Positions 45,536 through 54,311 of a DNA stretch of 64,000 nt are shown here, piece after piece. The notes beneath the pieces were generated by a model that saw only the letters and a program-made list of their open reading frames with translations, was not told the origin of the DNA and searched no databases. Both the position numbers and the translations under genes were made by a program. This stretch comes from Hyphomicrobiales bacterium (lineage in GTDB: Bacteria; Pseudomonadota; Alphaproteobacteria; Rhizobiales; NORP267), in NCBI GenBank assembly GCA_021775875.1, contig JAJFHA010000011.1:262178-326177 (forward strand), written 5' to 3'. Each line of letters opens with the position of its first letter. The first letter of the stretch is position 1.

Positions 45536-47095
45536 ATGCAACTTACATCGGTCATCAGACGGGCAGCGCAGACAAACCCCAAGGGATTGGCCACGGTGTT
45601 TCAGAGCCGCGATCAAACCTGGCGGCAATTTGTGACGCGCGTTGCAAAACTGGCGGGAGCGTTGCAAAAACTCGGCATGGAGGACGGTGACCGCGTGGCC
45701 ATCCTGTCGCTGAATTCAGATCGTTATATCGAATTTCTCTTCGCTGTAATGTGGGGCGGCGGCGTGATCATGCCGATGAATTTGCGTTGGTCGCCAGCTG
45801 AAAATGCCTATGCGGCTACTGATTCCGGATCAACAATTCTGTTTGTTGATGACACTTTCAAGGACGTGGTTCCGGCTATTACCGGAAAAGCGGAGATTAT
45901 AAAAACGCTGGTCTTTTGCGGTGATGGCGACACGCCCGAAGGCATGTTGAATTACGAGGAAATTCTGGCGGCCGCTGATCCAGCCGAAGATGCGGGGCGG
46001 AGTGGCGAAGACCTTGCCGGTATTTTTTACACCGGCGGCACCACCGGTTTTCCAAAAGGCGTGATGCTCCCCCATCGCGGCATTTACATTAACAGCCTGT
46101 CTAACGCGCAAACTTTCAGCCTCAGCGAGGGTGCGGTTTCCTTGCACGTTGCGCCGATGTTTCATATTGCTGACTTTGCACTGCTGGTAGCGACCTGCTT
46201 TGTTGCCGGCACTCATATCGTGGTCCCGAGCTTCACACCGCAGGCTACGCTGGAAGCGATTGAAACCCACAAACCCACCAATACCCTGCTTGTCCCGGCC
46301 ATGATCCAGATGACGGTTCGTGATCCGGATTTCCATAAATGGGACGTGTCGTCCCTGAAATACATTGTTTATGGAGCCGCACCAATCACAGGCTCTTTGC
46401 TGGCCGAGGCTATGGAAAAATTCTCAAGCGCTGAATTTACACAAGCTTTCGGGCAAACCGAATTGTGCCCTGTCGCTACAATTTTGCCAGCAGAATATCA
46501 CGTCACCGAAGGCCCGAATGCCGGCAAATTGCGATCAGCAGGAAGAGCCATAAGTGTTTGTGAAATCAAGATCGTTGATACCGACGGTAATGAATTGCCT
46601 CAGGGTGAAATTGGTGAAATCGCCGTCAAAGGCCCGATCACCATGCTTGGCTATTGGAACAAGCCGGAAATTACGGCTGAAGCCCTCAAGGACGGCTGGA
46701 TGCATACCGGCGATGGCGGCTATCTGGACGAAGACGGGTTCCTGTTCATCATGGACCGGCTCAAGGACATGATCGTATCTGGTGGCGAAAATGTTTACAC
46801 GGCCGAAGTTGAAAACGCCGTAACCCAGCACCCGGCTGTCATGGCCTGCGCCACCATCGGTATCCCAAGCGAAGAATGGGGCGAGAGCGTCCATTCAATT
46901 GTAATCCTGCATGAAGGCGCCACGGCGAGCGAAGACGATATCAAGAAATTCTGTCACGATTTGATCGCAGGCTATAAATGCCCAAGGACAATCGAATTCC
47001 GCACTGAACCCTTTCCCCTGTCAGCCGCCAACAAAGTGCTGAAAACCGAATTGCGCAAACCATTCTGGGAAGGCCGTGAGCGCAGCGTCAACTAG
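45536..47095 (+). CDS. Acyl-CoA synthetase (AMP-forming)
   Basis: A 519-residue ANL ligase. The P-loop is IFYTGGTTGFPKGVML, with GG in place of the common SG. GQTELCP, MHTGDGGYLDEDGF, MDRLKDMIVSGGENVYTAEVEN, and a C-terminal catalytic Lys in LSAANKVLKTEL follow. A fatty-acid or related carboxylate substrate is likely. A purine-rich GGGGCAGGG precedes ATG 45536. It is co-oriented with the transglutaminase-like gene and divergent from the Hyu operon, which carries its own PaaK-type ligase. Confidence 0.92.
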   Translation: MQLTSVIRRAAQTNPKGLATVFQSRDQTWRQFVTRVAKLAGALQKLGMEDGDRVAILSLNSDRYIEFLFAVMWGGGVIMPMNLRWSPAENAYAATDSGSTILFVDDTFKDVVPAITGKAEIIKTLVFCGDGDTPEGMLNYEEILAAADPAEDAGRSGEDLAGIFYTGGTTGFPKGVMLPHRGIYINSLSNAQTFSLSEGAVSLHVAPMFHIADFALLVATCFVAGTHIVVPSFTPQATLEAIETHKPTNTLLVPAMIQMTVRDPDFHKWDVSSLKYIVYGAAPITGSLLAEAMEKFSSAEFTQAFGQTELCPVATILPAEYHVTEGPNAGKLRSAGRAISVCEIKIVDTDGNELPQGEIGEIAVKGPITMLGYWNKPEITAEALKDGWMHTGDGGYLDEDGFLFIMDRLKDMIVSGGENVYTAEVENAVTQHPAVMACATIGIPSEEWGESVHSIVILHEGATASEDDIKKFCHDLIAGYKCPRTIEFRTEPFPLSAANKVLKTELRKPFWEGRERSVN

Positions 47096-47429
47096 ACTGG
47101 AAATGGGAGTTTCTTCGGCCAAATTGTACTTCTAATTAGGCAACGGCGAAATCCAACCGATTTGAGAACTCAAGATTTATGTGCCAGAGATATTTGCCCA
47201 AAAACGTCTGAAATCGAGTGTCTTTCCATCGATCTCCGAGACTCAGCCATACTTCCGCCAAGCTCCAGAACCGGGAGTTTGCACGGTTCGGAAAGGCATC
47301 GAAACCTGACACATTGCGACGCCAGCGGAGGTGTCTTTTACAGCAACAAGTTTCAACGATGAAAAGATATGTACTGGGCAGTTGTGTAGCGAACGCGATT
47401 GAAATACCAGAGCGTTCCCGCGCCGTTGA
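47096..47429. other. Intergenic stretch, no gene seen
   Basis: About 330 bases between the convergent acyl-CoA synthetase and GFA-type genes. Open frames here are short and lack ribosome binding sites or family motifs. No strong hairpin with a T-tract was found by eye. Confidence 0.5.
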
Positions 47430-47834
47430 TTACTGTTTCTCGATGCCAGGTATAGTTCCAAGTTGATTGAGCCAAGGTAATTCTGATTGTGTCCAAATCT
47501 TCCCTTTGGGTACAAGTTGATCGCGCTGTCGCGCCGTCCCGATCCGGATGTTGATATCTTTTGGTCCTGCACCAATGGCGGTCGAATAGATCGGCGATCC
47601 GCACTTTGGGCAAAATGTCTGCTCTCGCTTTCCACCACTGTCGCCCGTTTTCACGTAAACAGTTGGTTCTCCAGAGAGGAACACAAAACTCTCGTCTGGT
47701 ACTGGCAAGAACGTTCGAAAGGCAGAGCCTGACAGATTTTGACAATCAGTACAGTTACAGATCGCTACCCGCTCTGGATCAGCCTCGGCTTCGTAAGTGA
47801 CAAAGCCGCAATGACACCCGCCTTCAATTTTCAT
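47430..47834 (-). CDS. GFA-family (glutathione-dependent formaldehyde-activating-like) zinc protein
   Basis: A 134-residue Mss4-fold zinc protein. The zinc cysteines are in GGCHCG, CNCTDCQ and FCPKCGSP. The superfamily includes glutathione-dependent formaldehyde-activating enzyme and centromere protein V, but most bacterial members are uncharacterised, so formaldehyde activity is not assured. ATG 47834 is preceded by AGGTGA; the longer frame to 47909 is less supported. It appears to be a single-gene unit. Confidence 0.85.
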   Translation of the reverse strand: MKIEGGCHCGFVTYEAEADPERVAICNCTDCQNLSGSAFRTFLPVPDESFVFLSGEPTVYVKTGDSGGKREQTFCPKCGSPIYSTAIGAGPKDINIRIGTARQRDQLVPKGKIWTQSELPWLNQLGTIPGIEKQ

Positions 47835-48188
47835 TGTCACCTGTCCCAATTGCTTCCACAGGATTTGTAGCACAGATTCATCAGAGCACTTACACCCTGA
47901 ATCAGTCACAAACGGACCTTAATCGGCACGTGGAAGAACTTCCATTATGTGCCATCAACAATCATTCCGTAGTTATGCTTCTCCAGCAAGCCATGCGCAA
48001 GTTTCAATAGATAGCTTGCTGTGCTAAATTGGAATTTCGACCTAACAAACGATTTATTTGGCTCGTGCTAGGCGTGCGTCTTTGTGTGCCGGAGGGGTCC
48101 TTTGTGCGCAGTGCGTCTGGAATATTCGTTTTGCGGTCTGCGCAAACCCCGCAATGGTGCGCATAATATCGGTATCAGGGAAAGATTT
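47835..48188. other. Intergenic stretch between divergent GFA-type and methyltransferase genes
   Basis: About 350 bases with no supported gene. A frame in phase with the methyltransferase opens at 48084 but lacks a ribosome binding site. The region must contain both promoters; none was assigned. Confidence 0.45.
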
Positions 48189-48863
48189 ATGTTGAGCGAC
48201 GCCACCATAAAAGAGAGCAATATCACCGACATCAAGCGTGGCTTCAATTCTTTGAAAAACGGCTCCACAAATTCAAAGGCTATAGCAACCTATTACGATG
48301 AGTGGGCCGAGACTTATGACGCGACCTTGAAAAACTGGGACTATCAGGCCCCTTACGAAGCCGCGGCAACCCTTTGTGAGTATTTAAAGTCTGGTGACAA
48401 TATTTTGGATGTCGGCTGTGGTACGGGGATGTTCGCTATGGCCATGTCCCGGCACTTGGATTGCCGAATTGAAGGCATCGATGTTTCAGCGGCCTCTCTG
48501 GAAATTGCGGATAAAAAGGGGAAGTACGATTGCTTGCAGCGCTACGATCTACAAGCCACCCCATTGCCAATAACCGAGAATGCGTTTGCTGCCGTCGCAT
48601 GTGTGGGTGTCATGACCTACATTGAAGACGCTGCAGATCTGTTGGCCGATCTTTGCCGTGTTACTCGGCCTGGTGGCTACATCTTGTTTACACAGCGTGA
48701 TGACCGCTGGGTCGAGAAGAATTTTGATTCTCTTATAAGCAGTTTTGAGGAACGTAAGCTTTGGGTCCCACTTAAAGTAAGTAGTGCTAAGCCCTATTTA
48801 CCCAAAAACGACGATTTCAGTGATCGCATTCAGGTCATCCAAGTGCTCTGCCAAGTTATCTGA
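48189..48863 (+). CDS. Class I SAM-dependent methyltransferase
   Basis: A 224-residue methyltransferase. The N-terminal YYDEWAETYDATLKNWDYQA is typical of the UbiE-like/methyltransferase-11 group, motif I is ILDVGCGTGMFAM, and IEGIDVSAASLEIA carries the acidic SAM ribose contact; CVGVMTYIEDA and VTRPGGYILFTQR follow. The acceptor is unknown. GGGAAAG lies just before ATG 48189. It is an isolated gene near a GFA-type gene, and the two together look like accessory rather than core content. Confidence 0.88.
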   Translation: MLSDATIKESNITDIKRGFNSLKNGSTNSKAIATYYDEWAETYDATLKNWDYQAPYEAAATLCEYLKSGDNILDVGCGTGMFAMAMSRHLDCRIEGIDVSAASLEIADKKGKYDCLQRYDLQATPLPITENAFAAVACVGVMTYIEDAADLLADLCRVTRPGGYILFTQRDDRWVEKNFDSLISSFEERKLWVPLKVSSAKPYLPKNDDFSDRIQVIQVLCQVI

Positions 48864-48977
48864 CTCTGTTCTCGACCGCCGCGCCATTGACGACTAGAGG
48901 AATGTCCGAAACAGGTAAGATGGTCTTCCCCGTATTTAGTCGACGGTTCAATAGGATTCAGTTGCCAAAACACTTGT

Positions 48978-49901
48978 TCAAAATTTAAGAAATCTCATTG
49001 TCGTGTCAGCAAGAGCATATTGCGGAAGCAGATTTTCTTTAGAAAATGTCCTCAAAGCATTGATTGAACCAAGATCCCACCATTCTGAGGAAAACGGGAT
49101 CGTCGCTGCCATTTTGGTTTCTTCCATGAGAGCGTGATCCAAAGAAATGCTCGGAAAAGAATTGCTTTTAGCTGCGTCCAGAACCATTTCACATCCGAGC
49201 TCTTTGGATGCTTCGAATACTTTTGTCGCTGTTTTCAATATCGCCGGTGCCAACAATTTGAATTCATCCAGCATGGTTGCTGGTTTGAATACAAAAATAC
49301 CGCTGTTCCAGAAATATCGACTATCCTCTAAATAGGATTGGGCCGTAGCAGCATTTGGTTTTTCCAGGAATGTCTGGATTTCGGACGCACCTGCTACCAG
49401 ATTCGATAAGTCCTTTCCGGGCGCAATATAGCCAAAATTGGTATCCGGCCTCATGGGTTTTATCCCGAACGTGACCAAATATCCATGTTCGGCAAGCGTA
49501 CGGGCAGCATGGATATTTTTACGGAAGGCGCCCACATCCGTCACCACGTGATCGCTGGGCATTATAGCGAGAATCGCATCACGCGCATATTTCGCTGCCC
49601 ACAGGCAGGCTATTGCGATGGAGGGTCCGGTATTTCGGCTGACGGTTTCGAGTAATATTGTGGCTTCAGAAATGCTGCCAGCGGCACGCCTGATCAAATC
49701 GCGATGCTGAACATTGCCAATAATCAGGGGTGCCAGAATATTGTCGCCGGGCGGTAACCGTTCCATTGTGCGTTGAAACAGGCTGTTTGGTGCGGCCCGA
49801 AACATGTCCATGAATTGCTTCGGACAATCCGGCGTCGAGAGTGGTGCCAGTCGCTTGCCTTGGCCGCCACATAAAATGACCGGCAAAATGGATGTGGGCA
49901 T
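48978..49901 (-). CDS. Mannose-1-phosphate guanylyltransferase-like nucleotidyltransferase
   Basis: A 307-residue sugar-nucleotide pyrophosphorylase. Motifs resemble the ManC/XanB N-terminal domain: CGGQGKRLAPLSTPDCPKQF, MPSDHVV, NFGYIAPG, FLEKPNAATA, FWNSGIFVF, and ISLDHALMEET. The C-terminal cupin isomerase domain of bifunctional ManC (about 470 residues) is absent, so it is a monofunctional or shortened form; the product would be GDP-mannose. It lies 11 bases downstream of upp on the same strand, an unusual pairing. Confidence 0.85.
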   Translation of the reverse strand: MPTSILPVILCGGQGKRLAPLSTPDCPKQFMDMFRAAPNSLFQRTMERLPPGDNILAPLIIGNVQHRDLIRRAAGSISEATILLETVSRNTGPSIAIACLWAAKYARDAILAIMPSDHVVTDVGAFRKNIHAARTLAEHGYLVTFGIKPMRPDTNFGYIAPGKDLSNLVAGASEIQTFLEKPNAATAQSYLEDSRYFWNSGIFVFKPATMLDEFKLLAPAILKTATKVFEASKELGCEMVLDAAKSNSFPSISLDHALMEETKMAATIPFSSEWWDLGSINALRTFSKENLLPQYALADTTMRFLKF

Positions 49902-49912
49902 TGGTTTGGCAG

Positions 49913-50545
49913 CTATTTGGTGCCGAACATACGGTCGCCGGCATCACCAAGCCCCGGAACGATATAACCGTGCTCGTTGAGGCGTTCATCCAGTGCACCA
50001 GTATAAACTTTTACGTCCGGATGGGCTTTGTAGAGAGCTTCCACACCTTCCGGAGCCGCCAACAGGCAGACCATGCGGATGTTGCGTGCACCCGCTTGTT
50101 TAAGGCGGGTCAGCGCTGCGCTGGCGGAATTTGAAGTGGCCAGCATCGGGTCAACAACGACGCAGGTCCGTTCCTCCATATTCACCGGAAGTTTGAGATA
50201 ATATTCAACCGCCTGGAGCGTTTTCGGATCGCGGTAAAGTCCCACATGTCCAACCCGTGCGGAGGGGACCAGATCCAGCAAACCATCCAGCAACCCGTTG
50301 CCAGCACGAAGAATAGAGACAAAAACCAGTTTTTTGCCCTTCAGCACAGGGGCTTCCATTTTCTGCAACGGAGTTTCTATGGTCTTTGTTGTGAGCGGCA
50401 AATCGTGCAGGACTTCGTAGCCGAGCAGATGGCTGATTTCCCGCAGCAACTGGCGAAAGGTTGCAGATGGTGTGCTTTTTTCACGCATCAGTGAGAGTTT
50501 GTGTTGCACTAGCGGATGATCGATAATTACCAGATTGTCACTCAT
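49913..50545 (-). CDS. upp: Uracil phosphoribosyltransferase
   Basis: A 210-residue type I phosphoribosyltransferase converting uracil and PRPP to UMP. The PRPP loop reads [17 protein letters not shown], with SN where GG or GN is more usual, and the uracil-binding [18 protein letters not shown] is at the C-terminus. Length is normal. It lies 42 bases after the DUF1688/URC4-like gene in a leftward operon with URC1-like. In the URC route, UMP formation by this enzyme feeds the ring-degrading steps. Confidence 0.95.
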   Translation of the reverse strand: MSDNLVIIDHPLVQHKLSLMREKSTPSATFRQLLREISHLLGYEVLHDLPLTTKTIETPLQKMEAPVLKGKKLVFVSILRAGNGLLDGLLDLVPSARVGHVGLYRDPKTLQAVEYYLKLPVNMEERTCVVVDPMLATSNSASAALTRLKQAGARNIRMVCLLAAPEGVEALYKAHPDVKVYTGALDERLNEHGYIVPGLGDAGDRMFGTK

Positions 50546-50587
50546 TGCAGTTTGCCTTTCAGTGTCTGTCGTCCAAAATTTTCTATT

Positions 50588-51829
50588 CTAAAATACCGTA
50601 CCATCTGCTGCTATCGCAATGGGAGAGCCGCCATCGCTGCGTTTTGTCTGTGCAATTTCGCGCCCCGCCGCCCAGCTTCCGGCTTCAAGAACGCTTGCAA
50701 GCGGCAGCTGTTCTTCGTTCAACTCAAGTTTGCCACGAACTTTTGCCGCCAGATTATCCAGAAGCGCCACGGTTAGCGCGCGCCATTCGATAATGACATC
50801 ACTGTCCGGGGCGTGAATATCTGTCAAAATTGACGGCGCTTTCGGGGCAATAATTCCGTAATCAACAAACAAGCCACCGTTTCGATATTCGGCCAGCCCG
50901 GTCAGGTCATTTACGCCCACGATTTTCATCCCGGCATCCTGAAGCGGTTCGATCAGGGAATAAGCCAGCCATTGGGAGAGTTTGTGAAACGGAATATAGC
51001 CATCCGGAATGTCATCACCCTTGGCCTGATCATGACGCCACGTGTCGCCGAGGCTTAAGCCTCCAAGCGAAAGCCGGTCGGGCCAGATCGGTCCGAGCGC
51101 CAAGAGCAATGCAACGAGGATTTCCCGCGCTGGCAAAATATTATTGTTGGCCTTCACCAACAAATAATCAAACAAGTTTCCGGGGCGCGGCAACTTGCCC
51201 GGAAAATAATCCGGCGCCTCAATAACCCGTTTACCCAGGGCTGAAAGAAGCGCTGCACGACCTCCCAAACCGGTGAGGGGGTTGTCTGAAGTCACTTGAA
51301 ATGCGCGTGCTAGATCGGCTTCGTTCAAACTGAAAAGAATTTCGGCATTCGCATTCGCGTCGTTTTTAGATTCTGAAAATTGTCCATTTGCAAACATTTC
51401 AAGACTGGCCATCGCCAGACCTTCAGAGCGGGAAGACGTGTGTCCGGTTCCATCGCGATATTGCCATTTCGTACCAGCGCCCGCATCGAGCAAAACGCTC
51501 GTTATTGCCAGATCAAATTTGGCACGGGCCTTTTCAAATCCGTTCTCTATATCGGAAAAGATCGGCGTAGCCCGGTCCAGACCATCAACTACAAAATGCC
51601 GCCACCGGGCATGGAACGGTACTTTGTGATCGGGAAACCGGGTTTGTAATAGTCCGACAACATGGTCACTGGCATTTGTTAGTAATTCTTCCCGCAGCCC
51701 GAAATTCCGTAATTTATCGTTACGCGCTAAATCCAGAAAATAATGCGCTCGCAGACGAACGGCTTCCGGTGTCAGGATTCTCAACGCAGCAATATTGTCG
51801 GACAATGTTGTTGGGTCAGTAATCGTCAA
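50588..51829 (-). CDS. URC4/DUF1688-family uracil catabolism protein
   Basis: A 413-residue protein of the DUF1688 (URC4/Urg3) family, genetically required for the URC uracil-degradation pathway in the yeast Lachancea kluyveri, with unknown reaction. Recognisable blocks include RLRAHYFLDLARND, SRWRHFVVD-like RWRHFVVDGLDR, GAGTKWQYRDG, RSEGLAMASLEMF, and DIHAPDSDVIIEWRALTVALLD. I start it at TTG 51829, which has AAGGGG 7 bases upstream and overlaps the URC1-like stop by 14 bases; the open frame to 51922 would overlap by over 100. Confidence 0.88.
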   Translation of the reverse strand: MTITDPTTLSDNIAALRILTPEAVRLRAHYFLDLARNDKLRNFGLREELLTNASDHVVGLLQTRFPDHKVPFHARWRHFVVDGLDRATPIFSDIENGFEKARAKFDLAITSVLLDAGAGTKWQYRDGTGHTSSRSEGLAMASLEMFANGQFSESKNDANANAEILFSLNEADLARAFQVTSDNPLTGLGGRAALLSALGKRVIEAPDYFPGKLPRPGNLFDYLLVKANNNILPAREILVALLLALGPIWPDRLSLGGLSLGDTWRHDQAKGDDIPDGYIPFHKLSQWLAYSLIEPLQDAGMKIVGVNDLTGLAEYRNGGLFVDYGIIAPKAPSILTDIHAPDSDVIIEWRALTVALLDNLAAKVRGKLELNEEQLPLASVLEAGSWAAGREIAQTKRSDGGSPIAIAADGTVF

Positions 51830-53081
51830 GATTACGCCCCTTGGTATCGGACAGGTCTTTTTGCTGCGGGGCTTCTTCGCCAGTGAAATACCCGGCGGCT
51901 TTCTTGGCGTCCATTTCAACATTTGCGTCAGACGGGATTAATTCGTCCGGGATTGGAACCCGCTCGCCAATTTCTATGCCCTGACGCACCAGCGCATCGT
52001 GCTTCATGTCGCTCATGGACATGAACCGGTCGATACGCTTGATCCCGAGCCAATGAAATACGTCCGGCATCAATTCCTGAAACCGCATATCCTGGACACC
52101 GGCAACGCATTCGGTGCGCTCGAAATATGTGTCGGCGGTATCGCCGCCTTTTTGGCGTTTGCGGGCGTTATAGACAAGAAATTTGGTAACTTCACCAAGC
52201 GCACGACCTTCCTTGCGGTTATAAACCACTAGCCCGGCGCCGCCCGATTGCGCCATCTTCACGCATTCTTCGACACCGTGGGTCAGATAGGGGCGGCAAG
52301 TGCAGATATCGGATCCGAAAACATCAGAGCCGTTGCACTCATCATGCACCCTGCAGGCGACTTTAACCGAGGGGTCGGTCAAACCGGCAAGGTCGCCAAA
52401 GACATAAACCGTCATGCCGCCAATGGGTGGTAGGAATATTTCACGGTCCGGACGGGTTACAAGTTCCGGGAACATGCCACCGGTATGTTCAAACAGGTTG
52501 CGGCGTAATTCACTCTCGGCAATCCCGAACCGCGCGGCGATACCAGGCAAATGCCAGACCGGCTCAAGCGCGATTTTCGTGACACTCACATCACCATTCT
52601 CCAACAAAGTTTCGCCATCAGGTTTTAAGCGCCCGGATTGCACGGCTTCAGCAAATTCCGGCATATTGATGCGCGCTCTTGTAATCGCGATCGAAGGGCG
52701 GATATCAATACCCTGGGCAATCAGGTCGCCAAAAATATCCGCAACCATATGTCCCCATGGATCAATCGATACAATCCGGTTGGGTTCGCTCCATTGTGAA
52801 TAGGGTCCTATTTTATTGGTCGGACTGGTATTGGTCAGATCAGCCTTATGTTCCGGGTCCAGGGTTCCGGCAGCGACCGCAAGGGCGCGGTAGATCGAAT
52901 AGCTGCCGGAATGGGAGCCGATAACATTTCTATCGTCAGCGTTTGTAAGCGAGCCGATAACTGGTCCGCGTTTGATTGGGTCCGGGTTTCCCCAATCCAG
53001 AGGATAAGCTTGTTTCTGGTCCCGCGGCGGATGCGATGTTAAAACAATATGCTTTGCAGTCTCTACTTTATTGGCCGTCAT
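51816..53081 (-). CDS. URC1-like GTP cyclohydrolase II homologue
   Basis: A 421-residue homologue of GTP cyclohydrolase II with an N-terminal extension of about 200 residues relative to RibA. The zinc/GTP motifs are altered: CNGSDVFGSDICTCRPYL and YNRKEGRALGEV in place of the RibA sequences. In the URC pathway the URC1 protein is thought to open the pyrimidine ring of a uracil nucleotide. There is no neighbouring rib gene, and the DUF1688 and upp genes follow, which supports this role over riboflavin synthesis. A GGAGGGG Shine-Dalgarno precedes ATG 53081. Confidence 0.9.
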   Translation of the reverse strand: MTANKVETAKHIVLTSHPPRDQKQAYPLDWGNPDPIKRGPVIGSLTNADDRNVIGSHSGSYSIYRALAVAAGTLDPEHKADLTNTSPTNKIGPYSQWSEPNRIVSIDPWGHMVADIFGDLIAQGIDIRPSIAITRARINMPEFAEAVQSGRLKPDGETLLENGDVSVTKIALEPVWHLPGIAARFGIAESELRRNLFEHTGGMFPELVTRPDREIFLPPIGGMTVYVFGDLAGLTDPSVKVACRVHDECNGSDVFGSDICTCRPYLTHGVEECVKMAQSGGAGLVVYNRKEGRALGEVTKFLVYNARKRQKGGDTADTYFERTECVAGVQDMRFQELMPDVFHWLGIKRIDRFMSMSDMKHDALVRQGIEIGERVPIPDELIPSDANVEMDAKKAAGYFTGEEAPQQKDLSDTKGRNLDDY

Positions 53082-53163
53082 AATACCCCTCCGGAATTGG
53101 ACGGAAACGACCAGTAGAGTGTCAAATTGTCGTCAGGTCAATGAATCTCACGCAGAGGATATA

Positions 53164-53406
53164 TCAACGCGCCCGAAAAATGCGTTGCCAGATCGTGCCG
53201 CCAACATACCTTGCGCCAACAAAATAGCCGATGATGAGCGCAAAAACCAAAAGAGCAGGCATACCGTTTAACTGGAAACCATTTTCGGTTAGCCCGCCAG
53301 AGAACCGGGCCACCAAATAGCCAAAACCGCCAAAGGTAGTCACCATATCAAAAATGAATGCGAGCACTTTGCGCCACATCGAAATCTTTACAGGTTCGTC
53401 AGTCAT
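53164..53406 (-). CDS. Small inner-membrane protein, 80 residues
   Basis: A short protein with two hydrophobic helices (VLAFIFDMVTTFGGFGYLVA and ALLVFALIIGYFVGARYVG) and a basic C-terminus (IWQRIFRAR). The layout resembles a truncated RDD-type membrane domain, but no function can be assigned. It lies 39 bases before the outer-membrane protein gene in sequence terms and on the same strand, so it may be co-transcribed with it. Confidence 0.6.
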   Translation of the reverse strand: MTDEPVKISMWRKVLAFIFDMVTTFGGFGYLVARFSGGLTENGFQLNGMPALLVFALIIGYFVGARYVGGTIWQRIFRAR

Positions 53407-53445
53407 GATAATTCCATTCTATCGCTGGGCTTTGGGTTTAAAAAA

Positions 53446-54189
53446 TTAGTTAAACAAATATCTGAATCCGATTGTTCCAATATGCAGCAGATCAGACCCG
53501 GACGATACTGTCAGGGTGTTGGGTCCAATGATTGATGTGAATGTCGTCGAAGATATCCCAACCGCGGTATATTGCGCCGTCAGTTCAAAATTGTGAGCGA
53601 CCGGATAATTGATCCCGGCCATAAGACAAGCCACATATGCCGTGTCGCTATCTTCAATATGGAACGGGCTTGCGGTCGGACCCAGATTGTTCATCGTTAT
53701 GCGGACCATACCGGCACCGGCACCCGCAAATAAACGCGTACCATTATCGAATTTGGCGAAGTCGTATCTTAAATTCGTGAAAACCCCGAACGCATCAAGA
53801 GAACCCGTCGTGGGCACGGTTAGTCCTGCATTCGGGTTTTCGACAAACCCTGCGATATTTGTGATCGTGGGTGAAAATCCATGGGAATAACTAAACTTGA
53901 TTTCGCTGTGAAGCCGGTCATTGAAATAATATCCCCTGATCAGATCGATGATGAAACCCGCATCAAACTCCATACTTTGACGCCCAGAAAATGCCGTACC
54001 GGCCGTGTTTGAAACGCTGGACGTTGTTGCTTGTGGAAATGGCGCACCGAATTGCAGGGAATAGTATGAAAACCCGGTCCGGTCTTTCGGCATAAGCATC
54101 TCATCTGCGCGCGTAAATGAGGGTAGAGCTGTGAACAGCGAGACTATTGATAACATGCAAAGGACATTCACAGTCCAACACACATTCAT
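53446..54189 (-). CDS. Outer-membrane beta-barrel protein
   Basis: A 247-residue protein with a signal peptide (about 1-29, ending FTRADE) and alternating beta-strand segments such as FSYYSLQFGAPF, EIKFSYSHGFSP, VFTNLRYDFAKF, RLFAGAGAGMVRITM and ELTAQYTAVGISS. The C-terminal strand HIGTIGFRYLFN has the aromatic pattern of a barrel closing strand, although the last residue is Asn rather than Phe. It resembles Omp25/OmpA-like porin family proteins. ATG 54189 is preferred over one at 54207. Confidence 0.8.
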   Translation of the reverse strand: MNVCWTVNVLCMLSIVSLFTALPSFTRADEMLMPKDRTGFSYYSLQFGAPFPQATTSSVSNTAGTAFSGRQSMEFDAGFIIDLIRGYYFNDRLHSEIKFSYSHGFSPTITNIAGFVENPNAGLTVPTTGSLDAFGVFTNLRYDFAKFDNGTRLFAGAGAGMVRITMNNLGPTASPFHIEDSDTAYVACLMAGINYPVAHNFELTAQYTAVGISSTTFTSIIGPNTLTVSSGSDLLHIGTIGFRYLFN

Positions 54190-54311
54190 ACCAAGGCTCC
54201 AATACAATCCGGTCTGATGGCATTAACAAATCGATTATGCCAAAAAACCACGATTTACATATCGATACAATCCGAGCTGTGTACGGAACAAAATTCAGGA
54301 CCATTGATGGT

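Noticed and set aside
48978-49901. ManC-like gene as a truncated pseudogene
   Set aside because: All nucleotidyltransferase motifs are intact, and monofunctional forms without the isomerase domain are known; there is no sign of a cupin remnant downstream.
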